In this document: piece by piece, positions 18,471 through 27,856 of the stretch
Position numbering within the stretch: the first letter of the stretch is position 1
How the letters are laid out: each line of letters begins with the position of its first letter
Source of the DNA: Stygiobacter sp043807765
Lineage (GTDB): Bacteria; Bacteroidota; Ignavibacteria; Ignavibacteriales; Melioribacteraceae
Assembly (NCBI GenBank): GCA_043807765.1
Contig: JAZDFQ010000078.1
Span: 62,001 to 126,000, forward strand
Length of the DNA stretch: 64,000 bases
Reading direction: 5' to 3'
The notes under the pieces: model-generated
What the model was told of the DNA's origin: nothing
The model's input: only the letters and a program-made list of their open reading frames with translations
The model's database searches: none
Program-made: the position numbers and the translations under genes

Positions 18471-18800
18471 TCACTTTTTTGTTGTATCCGGTTCAGCCGG
18501 TTTTTCTATTGGAACTACCACTGGTTTTATTGGTTGAGCGGTTGAATCCTTCTTTGCCTTTGGTAATACTGTTTTGGGAATACTCTTAATTGGAGCGTCG
18601 TCATTAATCATCGGCTGTTCAATTACTTTTTTCGTTGTGTCTGGAACAGCCGGTTTTTCTATTGGAACTACTACAGGTTTTGTTGGTTGAGCGGTTGAAT
18701 CCTTCTTTGCCTCTGGTAATACTGTTTTGGGAATACCCTTAATTGGGGCGTCGTCATTAATTACCAGCTGTTCAATTACTTTTTTCGTTGTATCGGCCTC
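18471..18800. repeat. 153-bp tandem repeat inside the SprE-like gene
   Basis: Two near-identical 153-bp units plus a five-codon remnant encode the C-terminal 51-residue repeat (DTTKKVIEQ... to ...VVVPIEKPA). For example, the strings at 18481 and 18634 align at exactly 153 bp. The reading frame is kept, so copy number could vary without frameshift. Confidence 0.9.
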
Positions 18801-21224
18801 AGCTTTCAATCTATCTAAATAAGATTGCTTCTTACGCGTTTTATCTTCTTTCAGTACATTGGCTGAGTCAGAAACAATTGAACTAACTTTTATAACCGGC
18901 TGTTGACTTGCTACTTTTGATTCTTCAACTGTTTTCTGTTCGGCTTTTAGTTTGTCTTCTTCTTCCTTCTTCTTTAATTCCTCAGCCTTCTTCTTCTCTT
19001 CTTCAGCCTTTCTGATTTTCTCTTTTTCGTTTTTATACTCTTCATACTTAGGAATTGCATATCTAGCAACCGGATCAGCAGCAAAATCTTTTGCTAAAAC
19101 TGCGTAAGCAACTGCGGCAGAGTCATAGTTTTTTTGTTCCTCATAAATTAACCCGGCATAGTAAATGGATTTAGAAGCGAACTTAGATTTGGGAAAGCTT
19201 TTACTAATTGCTTTGAAACTATCGATTGCCTCAGAATAGTTTTTATTATAATAGAATCCTTCTGCTTTCACATAAAGGGGCTCTGCCGGATCTTCCGATA
19301 TCACCTCTACCTTTTTATCTTCCTTTTTTAGCAATCCTAATTTTTCTCCAGCAACTTGGTATAGCTTATCCTTAGGATACTGATCATATATTTCTTTGTA
19401 GAGACTATCTGCTTTCACAGTATCATTCTTAGTTTCGTAATAGGTTGCTAAAGAAAAGAGAGTCTGCGGAATTATAGTACTGTCTTTGTAATCGGTCAAT
19501 ATTCTATTAAAATAAATGAAAGCAGAATCTGCATAATCCATTTCCGAAAAAAATAGACTTCCTTGGTTAAATAAATTATTGGCATATGTAGAGTTAATTG
19601 CTTTCTCATTCTCTTTCGGCATTTCCGGTTTCTTTGCTTTACCTAACGCAATTGATAATTTAAGAGGATACGGTTCGTTAATACCAAGACTTCTTTTCTT
19701 TTCAATTTCTTTTTGCTGATCCAGTCTTTGCTGTTGAATTACTTGTTGTTGGCGTGCAGCTTCTTGGCTCTCTTGCGAATTACCCAATTGAGAACTAGTA
19801 GCTTTGTTCGCCTCTTCAATTCGCTTATTCTCTTCATCAAATTCATTAAATGCCAATGCGTAATCAATAGAATCTCTTTCGAATAATCGGCGGTCTTTAA
19901 TGTAGGTCAACTTCTGGTTCAGATCATACATTTCATTTTTCAATTTGAAATAACGATCGAAATTACCGGCACGTTCGTGAGCTCTATCCTTTATTGGCTT
20001 AGTAGCAAGTGAAGAAACGGCTTTAGTATAATACTTATAAGAGCTATCATAGTTGCGTATCGCAAATTCATAGACTTCGCCAAGTTTCATACTTGCAATT
20101 CCGGAAGATGGAAGCATCTTATAAGTAGTATCAACATCTTTCAATAGATCAATTGCTTCTTCTGCACGACTTGTTTCAAAATATATTTGGGCAAGATCAA
20201 TATTAATTTCATCAAGATTATTTTTGAATTTTCCTTGATCACGCATTGTTGATAGTTCATCTTCGCTTTGCTCAATCTTTGATAGTTGCTTAAGCAATCT
20301 TGCATGTTCTAATTTACTCCGTAGTTCAACTTCTAAAGTTGGACCATAACTTAAAACTGCCGCGTAGGTATCAAGAGCGCTTTGTTCGTCACTTAAACTC
20401 TGATAAATTTTCCCAAGCTGATAAGACACAAGCCCTTTCATTGCATCATCATCTGTAGTCTGGATGAAGTCTTTGCACTCAATTACGGCTTTTGGTAGTT
20501 CTTCACGAAAGATTAAAAAAGAAATCTTTGTAATTACGGCTTCAGAAAATAATTTTTCATCATCATCTGCAAGAGCATTCTTTTTCACTTCTTCAAGCTG
20601 ATTCAGTCCTTCATCAAAATTGCGCAATTGCAAATTTGTTTTAGCAAGCCATAATTTGTTTTCATTTGTGTAATCTGTTTCTCCCATCCCGGCGAGCTCT
20701 GTAAACTTTCTTTGCGCTTTACTGTACTCTTGCTGATAATACAATGCCTTTCCAATCATGAACAAAGCATCCGGGAAGTATGATGATTCTTTTTCATATT
20801 GAAGTATCTTCGAACACTTTTCAATCACTTTGGTTAAATCTTGATTGGCATTTCCGCTGTACATGCTTACGCCGGCTTGACTGCCAGTTTGGTTTCCATA
20901 TTGGCCTCCGGTTTGAGATCCATATTGAGTGCCGCTCTGCATTCCAAGATTTGGATTATAGCCGGTGTTTTGTCCGGTACGGTATTGGGAGGGCTGGCCG
21001 CCTAATTGTTGATTTCCTTGCAAGTCATCCCGAAATGCAAATACATCAACTTTCTTTTTTTGGATGTCTTCTTCAACTTGGTCGAAGATTGTCTTGGCGT
21101 TGTAGTAAGTATTAAAGTAAGTGGTAAAATTTCTGTAAACGCCGCAACCGGAGAATGCTATGGATAAAAAGGCAAAAGGAAGTAGCGCAAAGAGTTTCTT
21201 GCTTATTAAGTAAAACATTTTCAA
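18471..21224 (-). CDS. TPR lipoprotein, SprE/PorW-like (type IX secretion/gliding)
   Basis: This 917-residue protein has a lipoprotein signal (FLSIAFSGCG) followed by YFNTYYNAKTIFDQ, which resembles the start of PorW/SprE. After a Gly/Gln-rich linker (about 75-125) come many tetratricopeptide-like units (about 130-720). A charged coiled segment rich in E and K (about 740-790) is followed by a Pro/Thr/Lys tail built from a 51-residue repeat. SprE/PorW supports type IX secretion in Bacteroidota, which fits the T9SS-sorted protein at the end of this window. The family call is moderate because TPR proteins are hard to separate by eye. Confidence 0.65.
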   Translation of the reverse strand: MKMFYLISKKLFALLPFAFLSIAFSGCGVYRNFTTYFNTYYNAKTIFDQVEEDIQKKKVDVFAFRDDLQGNQQLGGQPSQYRTGQNTGYNPNLGMQSGTQYGSQTGGQYGNQTGSQAGVSMYSGNANQDLTKVIEKCSKILQYEKESSYFPDALFMIGKALYYQQEYSKAQRKFTELAGMGETDYTNENKLWLAKTNLQLRNFDEGLNQLEEVKKNALADDDEKLFSEAVITKISFLIFREELPKAVIECKDFIQTTDDDAMKGLVSYQLGKIYQSLSDEQSALDTYAAVLSYGPTLEVELRSKLEHARLLKQLSKIEQSEDELSTMRDQGKFKNNLDEINIDLAQIYFETSRAEEAIDLLKDVDTTYKMLPSSGIASMKLGEVYEFAIRNYDSSYKYYTKAVSSLATKPIKDRAHERAGNFDRYFKLKNEMYDLNQKLTYIKDRRLFERDSIDYALAFNEFDEENKRIEEANKATSSQLGNSQESQEAARQQQVIQQQRLDQQKEIEKKRSLGINEPYPLKLSIALGKAKKPEMPKENEKAINSTYANNLFNQGSLFFSEMDYADSAFIYFNRILTDYKDSTIIPQTLFSLATYYETKNDTVKADSLYKEIYDQYPKDKLYQVAGEKLGLLKKEDKKVEVISEDPAEPLYVKAEGFYYNKNYSEAIDSFKAISKSFPKSKFASKSIYYAGLIYEEQKNYDSAAVAYAVLAKDFAADPVARYAIPKYEEYKNEKEKIRKAEEEKKKAEELKKKEEEDKLKAEQKTVEESKVASQQPVIKVSSIVSDSANVLKEDKTRKKQSYLDRLKAEADTTKKVIEQLVINDDAPIKGIPKTVLPEAKKDSTAQPTKPVVVPIEKPAVPDTTKKVIEQPMINDDAPIKSIPKTVLPKAKKDSTAQPIKPVVVPIEKPAEPDTTKK

Positions 21225-21332
21225 CTCTGTTTATTAGTAGATCGTAGAAAAGTGTATGCGCTTAGCCTTGTTTAGTGATTTGAGTAATTCTATATACAAC
21301 AAATAATTTTATTTTGTACTGTAAAAACATTT

Positions 21333-21422
21333 GGGCTAAAGCCCGGATTAAATATGGCATGCATTAACCCCACGCTTAAGCGTGGGATTAATAAACAACT
21401 ACAATATATTGGACTTTAGTCC
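21333..21422. repeat. Cluster of three palindromes (REP-like intergenic element)
   Basis: GGGCTAAAGCCC at 21333-21344, CCCACGCTTAAGCGTGGG at 21369-21386, and GGACTTTAGTCC at 21411-21422 lie in the gap between glnB and the SprE-like gene. The three share the theme of a GC stem around TTAA/TAAA/TTTA. They look like a dispersed palindromic repeat family rather than a terminator, since only weak T runs follow. Confidence 0.7.
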
Positions 21423-21453
21423 TAACTTTTCATATTTAAGAACAATCATAATT

Positions 21454-21792
21454 TTACAATGCAGCTTCGCCGGATTCATCGGTTCTTATACGAATCGCGT
21501 CGGAAATTTCCGAAATAAAAATTTTACCGTCGCCAACTTGCCCGGTTTTAGCTGTTCGCAGAATAGCATCAATAGCTTTCTCTGCTAATTTATCTTCAAC
21601 AACAATTTCAATTTTTAACTTAGGAACGAACTCAATTTGATATTCGCTTCCTCGGTATGTTTCTTTATGTCCCTTCTGTCTGCCGTAACCGCGGACTTCG
21701 GTAATTGTCATTCCGCGGATTCCCTCTTCCAGCAAAGCTTCTTTTACATCATCCAACTTAAAGGGACGAATAATTGCTTCAATTTTTTTCAT
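21454..21792 (-). CDS. glnB: Nitrogen regulatory protein P-II
   Basis: This 112-residue protein has the PII start MKKIEAIIRPFKLDDVKEAL. The T-loop contains YRGSEY with Y51, the uridylylation position in proteobacterial PII, and the B-loop/C-terminal TGQVGDGKIFI binds ATP/2-oxoglutarate. It senses nitrogen and carbon status and controls partners such as GlnE or AmtB. It begins 9 bp after the secA stop with AGAGGT upstream, so it is probably on the secA transcript. No amtB or glnD is in view, and glnB versus glnK cannot be decided. Confidence 0.93.
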   Translation of the reverse strand: MKKIEAIIRPFKLDDVKEALLEEGIRGMTITEVRGYGRQKGHKETYRGSEYQIEFVPKLKIEIVVEDKLAEKAIDAILRTAKTGQVGDGKIFISEISDAIRIRTDESGEAAL

Positions 21793-21801
21793 TAAAACCT
21801 C

Positions 21802-24800
21802 TTATGCAGTAAGTCCATGGCAATTTTTGAATTTTTTTCCGCTTCCGCAAGGGCATGGTTCATTTCTTCCGGTTTTTTCTTCAACACGAATTGGTTTGTG
21901 CTTTCCAACTTCCGAACCTTCTGCGGGCTGATTTCTTAATCCCAAATTATCCGCAGAATCTTTTATTGTTCTCATTCTTGTTGCCGGGACAGCTCTACGG
22001 TTCTGGACTTCAGCCGGAGCTTGCGGCCAAAACTTGAAGCAGAAAGAAACAACTTCATTTCTTAATTCACCAAGTAAAGTAACAAACAAAGTATACGCTT
22101 CTCCCTTGTATTCAAGCAATGGATCTTTTTGTCCATACGCTCGAAGTCCAATTCCCTCTTTAAGATCATCCATTTCACGAAGATGTTCGCGCCACTTATT
22201 ATCTATCACATTAAGAACAGCATACTGTTCTAAGCGGGACATTAAATCGCTCCCCAGCATTTCTTCTTTGCGCTTATAAAAATCTGTAGCCGCTTCTATT
22301 ATTTTCTCTTTAACACCATCTTTACCTAAATCTTCCCAAACATTTGGCTCAATTTGAAAGTCAACGAGCAAATGCTGAAGAATGGTTTCGCGTAATATGT
22401 CTATTTCCGCAGCTTCATAATGTTTTTCTACAACATCATCAATATATTCTTCCAAATAATCTAAAACTTCGGCTCTTAATCTTTCACCTTCAAGCGCTTG
22501 TTTTCTTCTTACATAAATAACTTCGCGCTGCTGGTTCATTACGTTATCATATTCAAGCAGACGTTTACGAATTGCAAAGTTGTTTTCTTCAACTTTCTTT
22601 TGCGCGCGTTCTACGGATTTTGTTATAAGCGAATGTTCAATGGCTTCACCCTCTTCCATTCCAACTTTGCTCATAACATTTGTAATTCTATCGCTGCCGA
22701 ACAAACGCATCAAATCATCTTCAAGTGAGATGTAAAACTTTGTTGTACCCGGATCTCCTTGACGACCGGCTCGTCCACGAAGCTGCCTATCAATACGCCT
22801 TGCTTCATGCCGCTCGGTTCCAAGAATGTAAAGACCGCCGGCACTAACAACACCGGCACCAAGCTTAATGTCAGTACCACGACCAGCCATGTTTGTAGCA
22901 ATTGTAACCGCGCCCGGTTGTCCGGCAAAAGCAACTACTTCAGCCTCACGTTGATGCTGCTTAGCATTAAGAACATTATGCTGAACACCTTGGCGCTTGA
23001 GCATACGGCTTAATGTTTCGGAAACATCTACGCTAGTTGTTCCTACTAGAACCGGTCTGCGCTGCTCTTTTAACTCTTTGATCTTCTCGATGATTGCATT
23101 ATACTTTTCACGTTTGGTTTTGTATATAGCATCATCTTCATCGCTACGTGTAATTGGTTTATTGGTTGGAATAACCACAACTTCTAACTTATAGATTTCG
23201 AAAAACTCACCTTCTTCAGTTTCCGCGGTTCCGGTCATGCCGGCAAGTTTTCTGTACAAGCGGAAATAATTTTGAAGAGTAATTGTAGCGAGTGTCTGTG
23301 TATCACGTTCAACATGAACATTTTCTTTTGCTTCAATAGCTTGATGCAATCCATCTGAATATCTTCTTCCCGGAAGTACGCGACCGGTAAACTCATCTAC
23401 AATTGCAATCTTACCTTCTTCGGTGATAACATATTCATCATCTTTTTCGAAAAGTGTGTACGCTTTTAATAGCTGATTTATAGTATGAATAACATCGGAA
23501 CGCTCTGAGTAAAGATGATAAAGCTCATCCTTCTTCTTGATTCGATCCTCAACCGCCATCGATGCATCTGTTTCAATCTTGCTGATCTCCAAACCTAAAT
23601 CGGGAATAACGAAAAACTGTTTCCCCTCTTTAGAACCAACGGCTAATTCTTCTCTTCCTTTTTCGGTTAGATCAATTTGATTTTGTCTTTCTTCAATTGC
23701 ATAATAAAGTTCTTCATCAATTTCCGGCATGCGCTTGGAATTCTCACGTAAAAATTCCATTTCCGTAGAGTTGAGCAATTTTTTAAATTCAGCTTCCGAG
23801 AGGATTTTCATCAACGGTTTACTTTTTGGAAAACCGCGCTGTGCGCGAAGCAAACAAACACCGGCTTTCTCTCTATCCTTCGGATCGCCGGTTTGAAGTA
23901 GTGTTTCCGCTTCTTTAACAATACCGGCAACAAGATTAGCTTGCTTGCGGAACATTCTCTCTACACGCGGTTTCATTTCATCAAACTTGTGTTCAACTTT
24001 ATCAACCGGACCGGAAATAATAAGAGGAGTTCTGGCTTCATCCACAAGAACGGAATCCACTTCATCTACTATTGCAAAATTGTGTCCGCGTTGTACACAC
24101 AATTCTTTTGCGCTTGCCATGTTATCGCGCAGATAATCGAAACCAAATTCGTTGTTTGTTCCGTAAGTAATATCGCAATTGTACTGAGAAATTCTTTCTT
24201 CGGGATCCATAGTATTTATGATACAGCCTACGGTCAATCCGTGAAATTTATAAACTTCTCCCATCCACTCGCTGTCACGTTTGGCTAGGTAATCGTTAAC
24301 AGTAACAAGATGAACACCGCGCCCGGTTAATGCATTTAGATAAACCGGAAGTGTTGCAACTAAAGTTTTTCCTTCACCGGTAGCCATTTCAGCAATTTTA
24401 CCGGAGTGAAGCACCATACCGCCAATTAACTGAACATCGTAAGGAATCATTTCCCACGTAGTTTTTGTTCCGGCAACGTCCCATGCTTTACCTACTAGGC
24501 GGCGGCAAGTATCTTTAACAACTGCGAAAGCTTCCGGCAGAATTTCGGTTAATACTTCTTCATACCTTTCGGTTAACTGATCTTCATACCCTTCAATTTC
24601 ATCATGCAGCTTATGTTTCTCTTCCGAAGATTGAACATTAGCAAGCTGAGCTCTTAATTCTTCCAGCGGTGTTATAATATCTTTTGTAGCTTCTGCAATT
24701 CTAGTTTTGAATTCAGTAGTCTTTGCGCGAAGCTCATCATCACTTAATGATTGTAATTTTTCAAATTCTTGATTTATCTGATCTACTATCGGCCATAATT

Positions 24801-24858
24801 CTTTTGTAGCTTTTACGTTTTTGTCGCCAAAAATCTTTTTCAACAACGAATCGAACAT
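21802..24858 (-). CDS. secA: Preprotein translocase ATPase SecA
   Basis: This 1018-residue protein has the Walker A MATGEGKTLVATLP, the DEAD-like VDEVDSVLVDEARTPL, NMAGRGTDI, and RQLRGRAGRQGDPG. It ends with a zinc-binding tail CPCGSGKKFKNCHG for SecB or phospholipid contact. A long insertion of roughly 100 residues follows the IISGPVDK segment, as is common in Bacteroidota/Chlorobi SecA and longer than in E. coli (901 residues). It drives protein export through SecYEG; secG lies at 49 kb. GAGGAG lies a few bases before the ATG. Confidence 0.98.
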   Translation of the reverse strand: MFDSLLKKIFGDKNVKATKELWPIVDQINQEFEKLQSLSDDELRAKTTEFKTRIAEATKDIITPLEELRAQLANVQSSEEKHKLHDEIEGYEDQLTERYEEVLTEILPEAFAVVKDTCRRLVGKAWDVAGTKTTWEMIPYDVQLIGGMVLHSGKIAEMATGEGKTLVATLPVYLNALTGRGVHLVTVNDYLAKRDSEWMGEVYKFHGLTVGCIINTMDPEERISQYNCDITYGTNNEFGFDYLRDNMASAKELCVQRGHNFAIVDEVDSVLVDEARTPLIISGPVDKVEHKFDEMKPRVERMFRKQANLVAGIVKEAETLLQTGDPKDREKAGVCLLRAQRGFPKSKPLMKILSEAEFKKLLNSTEMEFLRENSKRMPEIDEELYYAIEERQNQIDLTEKGREELAVGSKEGKQFFVIPDLGLEISKIETDASMAVEDRIKKKDELYHLYSERSDVIHTINQLLKAYTLFEKDDEYVITEEGKIAIVDEFTGRVLPGRRYSDGLHQAIEAKENVHVERDTQTLATITLQNYFRLYRKLAGMTGTAETEEGEFFEIYKLEVVVIPTNKPITRSDEDDAIYKTKREKYNAIIEKIKELKEQRRPVLVGTTSVDVSETLSRMLKRQGVQHNVLNAKQHQREAEVVAFAGQPGAVTIATNMAGRGTDIKLGAGVVSAGGLYILGTERHEARRIDRQLRGRAGRQGDPGTTKFYISLEDDLMRLFGSDRITNVMSKVGMEEGEAIEHSLITKSVERAQKKVEENNFAIRKRLLEYDNVMNQQREVIYVRRKQALEGERLRAEVLDYLEEYIDDVVEKHYEAAEIDILRETILQHLLVDFQIEPNVWEDLGKDGVKEKIIEAATDFYKRKEEMLGSDLMSRLEQYAVLNVIDNKWREHLREMDDLKEGIGLRAYGQKDPLLEYKGEAYTLFVTLLGELRNEVVSFCFKFWPQAPAEVQNRRAVPATRMRTIKDSADNLGLRNQPAEGSEVGKHKPIRVEEKTGRNEPCPCGSGKKFKNCHGLTA

Positions 24859-25129
24859 CTATTTCTCCTCTGTTTTTGCTCTCCCTTATTTTTGTTTTGA
24901 GAGCAAAGAAATACTTCACTTTTAAGCGTATTTATTGCAGAAACCCCGAAAAGTGGGTCGGGTTCTTTCATTTTGCGGGCTAAAGTTAAATAAAGCGGGT
25001 CTGAAATACAATGAAACCGATACCGCACTTAATAACCTAAACAAGCAAAAGATTGTAAAATCAAAGCGAAATTGAGTTCCAGCCAATGGAGAGAATTTTC
25101 TGCATTAATTTGCTGACATATTATGAAAC

Positions 25130-26983
25130 TTACTCCTTTGAGTCTCGATCATTAAACAAAAGTGCATCTATTTCTTTACTCAATGATTCTACAATATTTT
25201 CTGAAGAATTAAAACCGATGTGTTTAAACTGTACTCTACCTTGCTTGTCAATTATGATAAGAGTTGGGATTGCTGTTACACCGTAAGTTTTTTGAATTTC
25301 TGTTCCTATTCCCACCAGTATATTAAAAGAGAACTTCTTTTTGTTTAGGAAATCTTTGATCGTTTGTGGATTCTCATCAATGTCTATACTTTGAAAAACA
25401 ACATCTGATCTGTTTGAATATTTTTCGAAGAGTTTGAACATATCCGGGAGAGCGTTGACACAAGGACCACACCAAGTTGCCCAGAAGTCTAGTAATACCA
25501 CTTTGCCCTTTTGTTCTGAAAGAGTAAAATCTTTTCCTTGCAGAGTTTTTAGAGTAAAATCCTTAGCAGAGGTTGCTTTATTCATTCGAACTTCACTAAT
25601 AAGCTGATCTGCAGTTTTATCTTGAGCTTGTTGTTTTATAAGTTCTTCAAATATTTTCCTTTGCACTTTATCTTCTTTTAATGCTAAACCCTTGGCTAAA
25701 TATTCAATAGCTTCGTTCATTTTGCTTTGTTCTTTGTACGATTGACTCAATAAATAAAAAGGCTCGGGATTTCTTTCAACTTCTTCAATAGGAATAGCTT
25801 GTTTAAAATATTTTTCAGCTTGTTCATAATTCTTTAATTCCAGATAAGTTTTTCCTAATGCTGTCCCAACGGTTCCATATTTAAATCTTTTTGCTATTTC
25901 CTTAAGTCGCGCTTCGTCTTTTTTGCCAAACAGCATTGTTTCATATACAGATTCGCTATCAGTTACTTCATAGGCTCTCTGTAAAAACTTAAGTCCATTT
26001 TGAAAATCCTTTGTCTCATAAGTGAAGTACATGCCAGCCATGAAAAGCACCAATGGGTGTTTTTCTTCAATTATTCTGTTGATAAAGTCCAATATTTCAT
26101 CTGAGTCGTATTTTTTTAAGTAATCATAGTACCTTTTTAAAATGCTCATGCGAAGACTACGAACCTTACCTATTTTTTTTGACAACATATCCTCTACTAA
26201 TTGAGGAAAACTCTCTCTATCCTCAGAATAGGTACTTGAAAGAATTCGCTGATAGATAGTTATACTGTCATTTGTAGTTTTCGCCAACAGCAATGCGGAA
26301 TCATATAATCTTCTTTTATCTATGAAGGTTTTTTTCATATCAGCCATGTTTAAACATGCCCAAACTTTATTATAACTTGAGACATCGTATTGAATTACTT
26401 TATTATATAATGATTCTGCCGCCAAGATGTCTCCAGATTGCGAATACAAGTATGCTAGTCGCAAATATGTAGAATAATATGTTGAATCGATCTCAATTAC
26501 TTTTTTGTATAGATTGATTGCACTTACATCATCTTTTTGAAATTCAGCTATAGTACCTAAACCACGATATGGTAAAACAAAGTTTGGCTCAAGTTCTAAA
26601 CTTTTGTTAAAATATTCTTTCGCTTTGGCTAAACCGACAGAGTCTCTCTTAGTTAAAAAAATAATATTGCCCATTAAATAATTAAGAAATGGGCTTTCTG
26701 GTTTTGCCTTAAGCCATCCTTCAATAACACTTTTTATCGAATCTCGTTTTTCACCAAGTTCATAGTCTATTTCTCTGAAAGCAGAAACAGCGGTATTCAG
26801 CTTTTTTAAGCCTTCCGCTTGGTTTCCCTTTTTGATTAGCTCCAAACCAACTATGTGGTTTTCATTAACCACTCTGTTTAAGGAATCTAGATTTGCCTTT
26901 TGCGCATGTAGGCATGTAGATAATATGACTAGCAAACCGAGAAGCAACATAAAGAATTTAGTTTTGGTCAAATTGATGTTCAT
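25130..26983 (-). CDS. Exported TPR protein with C-terminal TlpA-like thioredoxin domain
   Basis: Starting at the ATG at 26983, the protein (about 617 residues) has a signal peptide ending CLHAQ. About 400 residues of TPR repeats follow (for example FVLPYRGLGTIAEFQKDD). The last ~140 residues are a TlpA/ResA-type thioredoxin fold with the redox motif WATWCGPCVNALP. It is likely a periplasmic thiol reductase anchored to partner proteins by the TPRs. An upstream in-frame start at 27046 would put 21 basic residues before the signal peptide and was rejected. Confidence 0.85.
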   Translation of the reverse strand: MNINLTKTKFFMLLLGLLVILSTCLHAQKANLDSLNRVVNENHIVGLELIKKGNQAEGLKKLNTAVSAFREIDYELGEKRDSIKSVIEGWLKAKPESPFLNYLMGNIIFLTKRDSVGLAKAKEYFNKSLELEPNFVLPYRGLGTIAEFQKDDVSAINLYKKVIEIDSTYYSTYLRLAYLYSQSGDILAAESLYNKVIQYDVSSYNKVWACLNMADMKKTFIDKRRLYDSALLLAKTTNDSITIYQRILSSTYSEDRESFPQLVEDMLSKKIGKVRSLRMSILKRYYDYLKKYDSDEILDFINRIIEEKHPLVLFMAGMYFTYETKDFQNGLKFLQRAYEVTDSESVYETMLFGKKDEARLKEIAKRFKYGTVGTALGKTYLELKNYEQAEKYFKQAIPIEEVERNPEPFYLLSQSYKEQSKMNEAIEYLAKGLALKEDKVQRKIFEELIKQQAQDKTADQLISEVRMNKATSAKDFTLKTLQGKDFTLSEQKGKVVLLDFWATWCGPCVNALPDMFKLFEKYSNRSDVVFQSIDIDENPQTIKDFLNKKKFSFNILVGIGTEIQKTYGVTAIPTLIIIDKQGRVQFKHIGFNSSENIVESLSKEIDALLFNDRDSKE

Positions 26984-27068
26984 AAAACGCCCCATTTTTT
27001 TAGTTGGCATTTGTAACTTGTGAATCTTCCGATTTAAAAGCAACACATTTTTCTGACCACAACAGTTG

Positions 27069-27407
27069 CTAGTTTATAACACTAGAAATGTATTTCAGTA
27101 CATCCGCAACTGTAATTTCTATAGATGGTTCTACAGAATCTGCTTTATGTTTGTGATGTGGAAAATTGAAAAGACTTTGATGATACGGCGAGTTATCCCA
27201 GCGAATTATCAAATCTCCATTTTGTTTCTGCCAATGGTAGGAATAGTTCCTTTCATTTGTATCGGAATATTCAGAAATGAATAGTACACTTTGATCTTTG
27301 AGTAAGGCTTTAATTTTTAGGTAGAACCCGCCGGAAAAAGCTTTATGTTGTGTTACGGAAAAATCATTTACAAAACCACATTCTCTAAGCGACTTTATAA
27401 TTTCCAT
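27069..27407 (-). CDS. Putative toxin, TumE/DUF6516-like
   Basis: This small protein of about 112 residues has the DUF6516 pattern: SVLFISEYSDTNERNYSYHWQ, LIIRWDNSPYHQSLFNFPHHKH, and a terminal VADVLKYI helix. NCBI calls this family the TumE toxin of a toxin-antitoxin system. It overlaps the upstream small gene by 23 bp, typical of such pairs. I used the ATG at 27407; a TTG at 27413 is just upstream. Toxicity is inferred from family and context. Confidence 0.65.
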   Translation of the reverse strand: MEIIKSLRECGFVNDFSVTQHKAFSGGFYLKIKALLKDQSVLFISEYSDTNERNYSYHWQKQNGDLIIRWDNSPYHQSLFNFPHHKHKADSVEPSIEITVADVLKYISSVIN

Positions 27408-27651
27408 TTTCAATATCGTTTTTTTGGTTGATTAACATGGTGTAATTATGTTGAAAAGCTTTCCATTCCATGTAATCATCCCAGAGCAAAAACTCCTCCG
27501 AAGAAGCGTTTTTAATCTTTTTCTCGAATTCTTCGAAAGAGCTCTCATACTTTGCGGAGAAGTAATTTATCTTATCTTCTGCAAGATGAATTTGATAAAG
27601 AATATCTGCGTAGAAGTAGTTTTTAGCAATATCACTATTTAGTATAGTCAT
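27385..27651 (-). CDS. Putative antitoxin partner of the TumE-like protein
   Basis: From the ATG at 27651 the protein has 88 residues and is very helical and acidic, with SSFEEFEKKIKNASSEEF and LLWDDYMEWKAFQ. A short KYxxSFEEFE...WDDYMEWKA pattern is common in small antitoxins encoded just before DUF6516 toxins. A longer in-frame start at 27780 would add a 43-residue segment with no recognisable feature. The 23-bp overlap with the next gene supports a two-gene module. Confidence 0.55.
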   Translation of the reverse strand: MTILNSDIAKNYFYADILYQIHLAEDKINYFSAKYESSFEEFEKKIKNASSEEFLLWDDYMEWKAFQHNYTMLINQKNDIENGNYKVA

Positions 27652-27856
27652 TGAACGCTCGTGTTTACCTTGGAGTAAATTAATTCGTTTACTTTCAAAA
27701 CACAAATTCCGGTTTTTAACATTATTTCTAAACTCTACCTTCTCCAATTTAATGGCTGACTGCTGAAAGCAAATTGCCAAACTAATTATCTTTTCTTTAT
27801 AATTATGCGATTTACATTCTCTTAAACTATTTTAGCCACGGAAACTTGGGAATTAT

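Noticed and set aside
18471..18800. 153-bp repeats as a possible CRISPR array
   Set aside because: The units are contiguous, coding and in frame, with no spacers.
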